This document shows, piece after piece, positions 35,461 through 41,296 of a DNA stretch of 41,296 nucleotides. Each line of letters starts with the position of its first letter. The first letter of the stretch is position 1. Location of the stretch: contig CAYLYP010000023.1 of NCBI GenBank assembly GCA_964387795.1, positions 1 through 41,296 on the forward strand, in the 5' to 3' direction. Below the pieces are notes generated by a model, which saw nothing but the letters and a program-made list of their open reading frames with translations, was not told where the DNA came from and did no database searches. Origin of the DNA: CAYLYP01 sp964387795 (lineage in GTDB: Bacteria; Bacteroidota; Bacteroidia; Bacteroidales; UBA7960). Made by a program: the position numbers and the translations under genes.

Positions 35461-36999
35461 TTCTGCCTGATGTTCTTTCCTAAGTAAGTCATTTATTGTT
35501 TTTACCGGATTAAAAGTGATAAGCGGAACCTCTACAAATACGCTGATCCAGCCTGCCATTGCCCCATTCCATAATCCGGGAAGCTCCAGTGCTTTAAGCT
35601 CTCGACTGCCCTTCGACTTCATTGAAATAAAACCTGTTGTTGGATCTACAAAATGGCGCAGGTCAAACTTATTCCCTTTATAATCAACTACCCCGCAAAC
35701 AAGATCAACAGGATTAAAATGTGTTGAACGGTTCAGGACTTTTAGTTGTTGTGGGTTCTCCTGGTCAATCTGTGATAGCTCTACAATCTGAAGGCTCTGG
35801 TATCCATCCCTGCCCTTTACCCAATAAGGCCCGCCTCCTGGTTCCCCTTCGTTTTTTACCATCCCACATATACGTATTGGCCTGTTAAAAAATCCCCTGA
35901 GGCACCTTTGTAAAGCTTCTGCTTCCAATCCCTCAAACATCCTGGGATCAGCATATAGTCTGTTAACTGCAAAATCAATTGCCTGCCCTAATTCGGTGCT
36001 GTTTAACTGTTGAATGTCCATCCGTTCAAGCCAGTTTTTTAACTTCACCATATAATCTATCAGCAAGCCCCCGAGTGCTTTCTTATACCTTATTGTCTCA
36101 GATTTCAAACGATCAGGAACAACATTGTCTATGTTTTTTATAAAGATAACCTGACCGACTGCTTCATTTAGGTTTTCTATCAATGCACCATGCCCGCCTG
36201 GACGAAACAACAAACTACCATCATCATCCCTGAACAACTCATTTTCTGGTGTTACGGCTACTGTATCTGTTGATGGTTTTTGCTCTGATAAGACAACTTC
36301 AAACTTTACCCCATACATGATTTCAATCATCATTGATGCATGTTCCAGCTTTTCTATAAAGCGTTGCTTATGCTCAGGCGATACCGTAAAGTGCATCTTA
36401 ACCTTGCCATCCCTGCCCCTGGCATATACAGCCCCTTCCACAAGATGCTCCTCAAAAGAGGTCCGTGCCCCGTTCTCATACAAATGAAAATCCAGCAATC
36501 CTTTGGGCAAAGCTGCATAACCAAGCCCATCTTCCTCTAATAATGTATCTATCAACGGAATATAATTCTTTTCCAAGAGGCAGGTCTCAATATCTAATCC
36601 CTTCTTCTTTAAGGCAACCGAAAGCCGTCTGTAAAATGCAAAATTCCTGATGCCCTCAATAAACCGTCTCCCTTCTTTATGGGATAATAATACCTCATCT
36701 GCATCTACTCCTGATTCCAATGAAGTGCGAAGGGCAAACAAATCTTTAAACATCCTTGTAGCTGCTCCACTGGCCGGAACAAACTTTGATATCTCATAAC
36801 TCTTGTAAATCTGATCATAAAATATCGAATATCTGTCTGCCTCAGCCATCTCAAGTTTTAATATCCCATCCCCTGTTTTGGCTGGCCGGTCTAGTTCAAT
36901 ATATTGAAATCCTTTCCTGAAAAAACCCAACTGGCTTTGAAGATTTTCTTCCGAAATACCTTTCTCTTGTATTTGTTTTAAATCCTTTGCGTCCAACAT
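35458..36999 (-). CDS. DUF4301 family protein, nucleotidyltransferase-like motifs
   Basis: A 513-residue soluble protein recognised as DUF4301, a Bacteroidota family without established function. Two stretches resemble nucleotide-sugar pyrophosphorylases: SKFVPASGAATRMFKDLF (about 71-88), like the G-x-G-T-R loop that binds the NTP, and LLFRPGGHGALIENLNEA (about 264-280), like the PGGHG/PxGxGG loop that contacts the base. A later RPIRICGMVKNEGEPGGG is well marked. There are no membrane segments. It is a single-gene unit, convergent with the TlpA-like gene and divergent from trmJ. Sugar-phosphate nucleotidyltransferase activity is my inference from these loops, not family knowledge. Confidence 0.75.
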   Translation of the reverse strand: MLDAKDLKQIQEKGISEENLQSQLGFFRKGFQYIELDRPAKTGDGILKLEMAEADRYSIFYDQIYKSYEISKFVPASGAATRMFKDLFALRTSLESGVDADEVLLSHKEGRRFIEGIRNFAFYRRLSVALKKKGLDIETCLLEKNYIPLIDTLLEEDGLGYAALPKGLLDFHLYENGARTSFEEHLVEGAVYARGRDGKVKMHFTVSPEHKQRFIEKLEHASMMIEIMYGVKFEVVLSEQKPSTDTVAVTPENELFRDDDGSLLFRPGGHGALIENLNEAVGQVIFIKNIDNVVPDRLKSETIRYKKALGGLLIDYMVKLKNWLERMDIQQLNSTELGQAIDFAVNRLYADPRMFEGLEAEALQRCLRGFFNRPIRICGMVKNEGEPGGGPYWVKGRDGYQSLQIVELSQIDQENPQQLKVLNRSTHFNPVDLVCGVVDYKGNKFDLRHFVDPTTGFISMKSKGSRELKALELPGLWNGAMAGWISVFVEVPLITFNPVKTINDLLRKEHQAE

Positions 37000-37295
37000 T
37001 GCCTAATGATTTATTGTGAATGTGTTTCTTTTGATTCCTGACACCTGGCTTTTTTTAAAAGCTCCTTAGGACAAACGATTAATAATTAACAAATTTAAAA
37101 AAAAAGCCATTGCATCTAAAAAAATGCTTTTAATTATATATTAAAAATTGCTTTATGTTGTTTTTCAACAACTAAGAAATCTAATAAATTTTTTTTTAAT
37201 TATTGAATCACTGATTTCATTCAAAGCTTTTTACCTTTATGCTTTGCTTATGATGCTCTTTCATTTAAAATCTTTCACCCCTTATCATTTCACCA
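37000..37295. other. Divergent intergenic region between DUF4301 and trmJ
   Basis: Very AT-rich. A minus-strand TAAATTTG (37097-37090) could be the -7 box of the DUF4301 gene, with a leader of about 85 bases. An inverted repeat TTTTAAT/ATTAAAA lies near 37129-37147 but has no G-C pairs. No gene is seen. Confidence 0.35.
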
Positions 37296-37988
37296 ATGGA
37301 TATAAGCTTTATACTGGTCAGGCCTGCCGTTCCCGAAAATATTGGTGCTGCTGCCAGGGCTATTAAAACAATGGGGTTCTCTAAACTTATCCTTGTTGAT
37401 ACCTCAGCTCACCTCTGCCCAAAAGCACAATGGCTGGCCCATAGTTCCCAGGATATTTTAGAACAGGCATCCTATTTCAATGAATTTGCAGATGCCATTC
37501 TGGGTTTCGATCTTATTATCGGCACCTCTGCAAAGAAAAGATCTGTCAGGCAGGACTATATAGCAATTGATATGCTCCCGCAATTTATTGCATCCAAAGC
37601 TCCTTCAAACACTAAAATAGCTATTGTTTTTGGGTGCGAAGAATCTGGCCTCACTAATGAACAACTTGATGCATGCCATGTTTTGAGCCATGTCCCTCTT
37701 GCAACAGTTAATCCCTCTCTTAACCTTTCACAGGCTGTCATGCTTTATGCTTACCAATTAGCTTCCTTGAAAAATATGCCGGCCTCTCCTGCCCCTTCCT
37801 CAGATGATGATACTGTTGCATTTGGAATGCTCAAAGAAAAAGTCAAAAAGCTTCTTTATGTCATTGGCTATGCTGAACAGCCTGCTTTTATGGGAAGGAT
37901 TATGGAACGAATCGCATTCCTTTCTCCAAAGGATGCAGGGATGGTGCATTCAGTCTGTAATAAAATCCTGGATAAGCTAAAAGCTTAA
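37296..37988 (+). CDS. trmJ: TrmJ-like tRNA 2'-O-methyltransferase (SPOUT)
   Basis: A 230-residue SAM-dependent methyltransferase of the SpoU/TrmH-TrmJ family, likely methylating ribose 32 in the tRNA anticodon loop. SPOUT motifs are seen: VRPAVPENIGAAARAIKTMG (motif 1, with the conserved Asn and Arg), IAIVFGCEESGLTNEQ (motif 2) and PSLNLSQAVMLYAYQL (motif 3, SAM knot). The C-terminal extension after residue 165 is the type seen in TrmJ rather than TrmL. The ATG at 37296 sits directly before the first strand. Its last codon and stop overlap the stop of the convergent GroES-like gene. Exact tRNA targets cannot be read from the sequence. Confidence 0.85.
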   Translation: MDISFILVRPAVPENIGAAARAIKTMGFSKLILVDTSAHLCPKAQWLAHSSQDILEQASYFNEFADAILGFDLIIGTSAKKRSVRQDYIAIDMLPQFIASKAPSNTKIAIVFGCEESGLTNEQLDACHVLSHVPLATVNPSLNLSQAVMLYAYQLASLKNMPASPAPSSDDDTVAFGMLKEKVKKLLYVIGYAEQPAFMGRIMERIAFLSPKDAGMVHSVCNKILDKLKA

Positions 37989-38368
37989 TCAAAAATCTCT
38001 TCATCCCTCACAAGCATCAGTATAGATGAATGCGAAATGATTACAAAGCGCTCGCCTTTTATCTCAATCTCAAATGCATTGTCCTGATAATATACTGCCA
38101 GGTCGCCCTCCCGGGCCTGAAGTGGCAAATATTTCACATCTTCCTTTGATGCTTTCCATGACTCATCTTCTTCACTGCCATAGGGAATAGGGAAACCGGG
38201 ACCAACCTTTATCACATAGCCTGAGTGGATCTTCCTCTTTTCCTCAACCCCCGGTGGGAGCAACAATCCTGCTTTTGTCTTCTCTGTAGGGCTTTTGGGC
38301 TTTATTAGCACCTTATCCCCTACCATCAGGTATTTCCCAAGATCCTTTATGTCAAGATTTAACAACAT
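37985..38368 (-). CDS. GroES-like co-chaperonin domain protein
   Basis: A 127-residue protein with the GroES fold signature: VGDKVLIKPKSPTEKTKAGLL near the start, with a mobile-loop-like segment (TKAGLLLPPG), then SGYVIKVGPG, and GDLAVYYQDNAFEIEIKGE toward the end. It is about 30 residues longer than classic GroES because of an acidic, charged insert after VGPG (about 63-85) and an N-terminal extension. No groEL lies next to it, so it is probably a second, specialised GroES-like protein. The frame also has a TTG two codons upstream (38374), but the ATG at 38368 is preferred. A -7-like box lies at 38401-38408. Its stop shares TTAA with the trmJ stop. Confidence 0.82.
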   Translation of the reverse strand: MLLNLDIKDLGKYLMVGDKVLIKPKSPTEKTKAGLLLPPGVEEKRKIHSGYVIKVGPGFPIPYGSEEDESWKASKEDVKYLPLQAREGDLAVYYQDNAFEIEIKGERFVIISHSSILMLVRDEEIFD

Positions 38369-38400
38369 ATCCAATATCAGTTTTTAATTCATTCGTCCTA

Positions 38401-38408
38401 CAAAATTA
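38401..38408 (-). promoter_or_regulatory. Putative -7 box of the GroES-like gene
   Basis: The minus strand reads TAATTTTG, matching TAnnTTTG, 33 bases before the ATG. No -33 TTTG at normal spacing is seen. Confidence 0.4.
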
Positions 38409-38615
38409 ATACGATTCACATTATTTTTTGAAGTATAACAAACATGTTTGTGAAATTAACCTATATACCAATATAGTTACAAGTTATTAGCTAATACCAA
38501 TGCCATATAACCATTTGAAATCGTTGCAAAAACATTGTTATTTCTGCAATAATCTATTTTCCCCGAAAATAAAATTCATGGAATATTAACTCCACGCTGC
38601 CTTTCAGATTTTTAA
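38409..38615. other. Intergenic stretch with no clear gene
   Basis: AT-rich DNA upstream of the GroES-like gene and the inserted element. It has one weak relative of the CAAACATG motif (about 38439-38457, CAAACATGTTTGTGAAATT). I see nothing else in it. Confidence 0.4.
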
Positions 38616-38623
38616 TACTTTTG
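38616..38623 (+). promoter_or_regulatory. Putative -7 box directly before the inserted element
   Basis: TACTTTTG matches TAnnTTTG. It ends one base before the 6-bp target duplication of copy B, so its predicted start point (about 38630) coincides with the first base of the element. It may be the original promoter of the GH92 gene at 38921. No -33 box is clear. Confidence 0.35.
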
Positions 38624-38860
38624 TAAATAGGGCCTGCTGAAAAAGTCTTTAAGGCATCAGATGTGAGGCGACAAGGCGAAATTGTATACTAATACTATGA
38701 GCCGATGGCAACGAAACAGATGATGTCTTAAAGACTAACGCAAACAAGATGCAAACATATTGGCACCAAAGGAAATAAATCCATGCACTCATTATGATAA
38801 AATGACATTGTAAATGATATGCATCCTGCTTGTTAAGTGTTTTTCAGCAGACCCTAAATA
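38624..38860 (-). mobile_element. 225-bp MITE-like element, copy B, with 6-bp target duplication
   Basis: The element spans 38630-38854, inverted relative to copy A and of identical length, with about five mismatches. Terminal inverted repeats are GGGCCTGCTGAAAAA at the left end and, read inward from the right, GGGTCTGCTGAAAAA (one mismatch). It is flanked on both sides by TAAATA (38624-38629 and 38855-38860), a target duplication different in sequence from that of copy A. There is no reading frame for a transposase. It lies between a -7-like box and the GH92 gene, so it lengthens that gene's leader or replaces its promoter. Confidence 0.9.
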
Positions 38861-38920
38861 GTAAATAAAAAGTTCCTTTAAAATATATTTTCGAAACCAT
38901 TCATTGAAATCTTTTTCATT

Positions 38921-41212
38921 ATGAACAAAGCATTAAGCTGTTTACTCCTTTTTTGCTGTGGCTTAATTTGCATTATTAAACCAGCACTTTCGCAATGCCC
39001 CCCGCCTGAAAACACACCGGCATTTTATGTCAATCCTTTCATTGGTACTCAAGGCGAAGGGAATACATTCCCGGGAGCGGTAGCCCCATTTGGAATGATA
39101 CAGATATCGCCTGATACAGAGGATGACCTTTGGGAAACCGCTTCAGGCTATGAATATTCTGACAGTTCAATTATTGCCTTTAGCCTTACCCACTTTAGTG
39201 GAACAGGAATCCCTGATCTTGGCGATATCAGGTTTATCCCTCAAATAGGAAAGCCCTGCTTGGTTCAAGGCCCTAAAAGCAATCCTGATTCGGGTTACAG
39301 GGCACGTTTTGTTCATGATGATGAAATTGCTTCTGCCGGATATTATTCCGTTAAGCTTAAGGATAATGGGATACGCGTTGAAGCTACTGCAAGTGAAAGG
39401 GCTGGATTCCTCAGGTTTACATTCCCCGCTGCCGACAGTGCTTCCATTATGGTTGACCTGGCAAAAAACCTCCGATGGAATGTAATCTGGTCAAACATCA
39501 GGGTTTTAAATGATTCTACAATTGCCGGTTATCATGTTGTAAACGGCTGGGCAAAAGAACGCTATGTTTATTTCTCTGCTGTCTTTTCAAAACCTTTCGA
39601 TTATTGTCAGATCACAAAGGATGGCAAAAGGGTATATTACAACGGGTATCGCTTCCAGAGCAAATATGAGGCTTCAGGAAAAAACTTACAGTTCCTGGCT
39701 GGTTACCATACCAAAGAAAATGACAGGGTAAGTGTTAAAGTTTCTATCTCTGCCCTGAATACAAACAACGCTTTTGAGAACATGAGAACCGAAATCCCTC
39801 ATTGGAATTTCGAACAGATAGTCCAGGAAACTGCATCCAAATGGAATCAAGAACTTGGAAAGGTAATCATTGAAGGCAATACTACTGAAAAGCAAACCTT
39901 CTATACGGCATTGTACCATACCTATCTTACCCCCCACTTATATCAGGACGTAAATGGGTATTACAGGGGCCTGGACAATAATGCCCACCTGGCAAAGGAC
40001 TTTACAAACCATGCTATCTTTTCTTTATGGGATACATACAGGGCAACACATCCATTGTTTTGCCTCCTGCAGCCCCAACGAAATGCGGATATGATTAATT
40101 CGATGCTTGCACATTATGACCAAAGTGTGGATCATCTGCTCCCTGTCTGGTCTTTACAAGCCAACGAGACATGGTGCATGATTGGCTATCATGCCATTCC
40201 TGTTATTGCTGATGCTATGATTAAGGGCATAACAGGATTTGACTATCAGCGTGCTTATGAGGCCATGAAAACAACTGCCATCAACCCCGACTATGATAAT
40301 GTTATGACTTATGCCTCTTTGGGCTGGGTGCCTTTCGACATGGAAAATGAATCTGTTTCCAAAACCCTTGAATATGCCCACGATGATTTCTGTATCGCTC
40401 AGGCAGCCAAACTCCTGGGAAAGACTGATGACTATCAGTATTTCATGAAACGGGCTATGGCCTATAAAAACCTCTTCGACCCTTCAATCATGCTCATGAG
40501 GGGCAAAGACTCGAATGGAAACTGGCGTTCACCATTTAACCCACACGAATACATCCAGGGTGGGGACTTTACAGAAGGTACCAGTTGGCAATATTCATGG
40601 TATGTACCTCATGACATCAAAGGACTTATCAGCCTTTATGGCAACAATAAGAATTTTGCCAATAAACTCGATTCACTTTTTACCTTCAATGACAATTCAA
40701 GCGAAAACATGGATGATGTCCAGGGCCGCCTTGGCGAATACTGGCATGGAAATGAGCCAAGCCACCACATCATCTATCTATATGACTTTATCGGACAATC
40801 ATATAAAACCCAGGAGCTGGTACATAAAATCATTAAAACCCAATATGGCAATAAACCCAATTCATTATCAGGAAATGATGATTGTGGCCAGATGTCAGCC
40901 TGGTATTTGTTTAATGCCATGGGATTTTATCCTGTCTGCCCGGGAACAAACTATTATGCTTTTGGAAGCCCTTGCATATCAAAAACTGAGATTAAACTCG
41001 ATAATGGTAAAAGCATCCTGATTAGGGCCGATAAACTGTCCGACAAAAATATCTACATCCAAAAAGTGATGATAAACGGGAAAGACTGGAACAAACCCTA
41101 TTTCATGTTTGATCAAATCAGCAATGGCGGTGAAATCGTTTTCACTATGGGTCCCAAGCCTGATAAGAAATGGGGAAAGCTCGTTGATTTCAGCGAACTT
41201 GATAAATTCTGA
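38921..41212 (+). CDS. GH92 family alpha-mannosidase, exported
   Basis: A 763-residue exo-acting alpha-mannosidase of glycoside hydrolase family 92, a calcium-dependent group common in Bacteroidota that trims high-mannose N-glycans or yeast mannan. A signal peptide (residues 1-24, ending ALSQ) directs export. The N-terminal beta-sandwich opens with VNPFIGTQGEGNTFPGAVAP, a family signature. The catalytic (alpha/alpha)6 domain has FSLWDTYRATHPL, GGDFTEGTSWQYSW with the general-acid Glu (about 552), and GNDDCGQMSAWYLFNAMGF with the Asp pair (about 653-654). Length is normal for GH92. No SusC/SusD genes lie in view. Copy B of the mobile element ends 60 bp upstream. The linkage cleaved cannot be told. 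Confidence 0.93.
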   Translation: MNKALSCLLLFCCGLICIIKPALSQCPPPENTPAFYVNPFIGTQGEGNTFPGAVAPFGMIQISPDTEDDLWETASGYEYSDSSIIAFSLTHFSGTGIPDLGDIRFIPQIGKPCLVQGPKSNPDSGYRARFVHDDEIASAGYYSVKLKDNGIRVEATASERAGFLRFTFPAADSASIMVDLAKNLRWNVIWSNIRVLNDSTIAGYHVVNGWAKERYVYFSAVFSKPFDYCQITKDGKRVYYNGYRFQSKYEASGKNLQFLAGYHTKENDRVSVKVSISALNTNNAFENMRTEIPHWNFEQIVQETASKWNQELGKVIIEGNTTEKQTFYTALYHTYLTPHLYQDVNGYYRGLDNNAHLAKDFTNHAIFSLWDTYRATHPLFCLLQPQRNADMINSMLAHYDQSVDHLLPVWSLQANETWCMIGYHAIPVIADAMIKGITGFDYQRAYEAMKTTAINPDYDNVMTYASLGWVPFDMENESVSKTLEYAHDDFCIAQAAKLLGKTDDYQYFMKRAMAYKNLFDPSIMLMRGKDSNGNWRSPFNPHEYIQGGDFTEGTSWQYSWYVPHDIKGLISLYGNNKNFANKLDSLFTFNDNSSENMDDVQGRLGEYWHGNEPSHHIIYLYDFIGQSYKTQELVHKIIKTQYGNKPNSLSGNDDCGQMSAWYLFNAMGFYPVCPGTNYYAFGSPCISKTEIKLDNGKSILIRADKLSDKNIYIQKVMINGKDWNKPYFMFDQISNGGEIVFTMGPKPDKKWGKLVDFSELDKF

Positions 41213-41224
41213 AGAAGGAAAGTA

Positions 41225-41296
41225 ATTTACGATGCACGATTTACGATTTACGAATTGAAATACAAAACCACCTATTTACGATTGACGATGTACGAT
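41225..41296 (+). repeat. Run of degenerate TTTACGA repeats at the window edge
   Basis: After the GH92 stop the sequence contains clustered heptamer-like units TTTACGA, with variants GCACGAT, TTGACGA and TGTACGA, in 41225-41254 and again in 41274-41296, spaced close to 7 bases. It runs off the window, so its full size is unknown. No reading frame is maintained across it. Confidence 0.6.

Noticed and set aside
37129..37147. Terminator between DUF4301 and trmJ genes
   Set aside because: The inverted repeat is all A-T, and both genes point away from this spot.
41225..41296. CRISPR array at the window end
   Set aside because: Units are about 7 bases and degenerate, without spacers of regular length.

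Overview
The window looks like a chromosome segment of a Bacteroidota bacterium, probably an anaerobic or microaerobic member near the Bacteroidales/Marinilabiliales; I cannot place it to genus. The grounds are the AT-rich sequence, near absence of Shine-Dalgarno sequences, promoter boxes of the TAnnTTTG type, families largely confined to this phylum (DUF5063, DUF4301, DUF4369-like TlpA lipoproteins), a GH92 mannosidase and an oxygen-reducing flavo-diiron protein. Several genes can only start at TTG or GTG.

Region 1 (439-9021, + strand) is a compact seven-gene surface-polysaccharide operon: flippase, three GT4 glycosyltransferases, two Wzy_C-type polymerase/ligase proteins and a UDP-GlcNAc 2-epimerase. 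Genes overlap or lie within about 60 bp of each other. It ends against a 225-bp miniature inverted-repeat element (copy A, 9036-9260).

Region 2 (9403-12941, - strand) holds an alpha-toroid (terpene-cyclase-like) protein, an alpha/beta hydrolase and an ABC-F ATPase.

Region 3 (13370-29843) is a signalling and central-metabolism block. It has a soluble hybrid histidine kinase with about six PAS domains, a flavo-diiron protein, a divergent GAPDH, a 1368-residue dikinase-like protein, a second hybrid kinase with an NTF2/SnoaL-like front domain, a canonical GAPDH and topoisomerase IV subunit A. The best candidate for something undescribed is the two-gene unit at 18237-23618. Its first gene joins the ATP-grasp and phosphohistidine domains of pyruvate phosphate dikinase to about 870 unrecognised residues and lacks the PEP/pyruvate barrel. 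Its second gene is a GAPDH paralogue with an altered cofactor loop and an altered motif after the catalytic cysteine. The two hybrid kinases carry closely similar receiver domains, and no DNA-binding regulator is encoded nearby.

Region 4 (30037-38374) is mainly housekeeping and envelope genes: a LolC/E-type permease, an outer-membrane-like protein, two tandem tRNA-Leu genes, a DUF5063 protein, a TlpA-like lipoprotein, a DUF4301 protein, TrmJ and a GroES-like protein. Its intergenic DNA carries palindromic and dispersed short repeats.

Region 5 (38630-41296) has copy B of the 225-bp element, inverted relative to copy A. It is followed by a GH92 alpha-mannosidase and a run of TTTACGA-like repeats at the window edge. 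Both element copies have the same length, about five mismatches between them, terminal inverted repeats and different perfect 6-bp target duplications, so both look like recent transposition products. Site coordinates were counted by hand and may be off by one base; gene ends are firmer.
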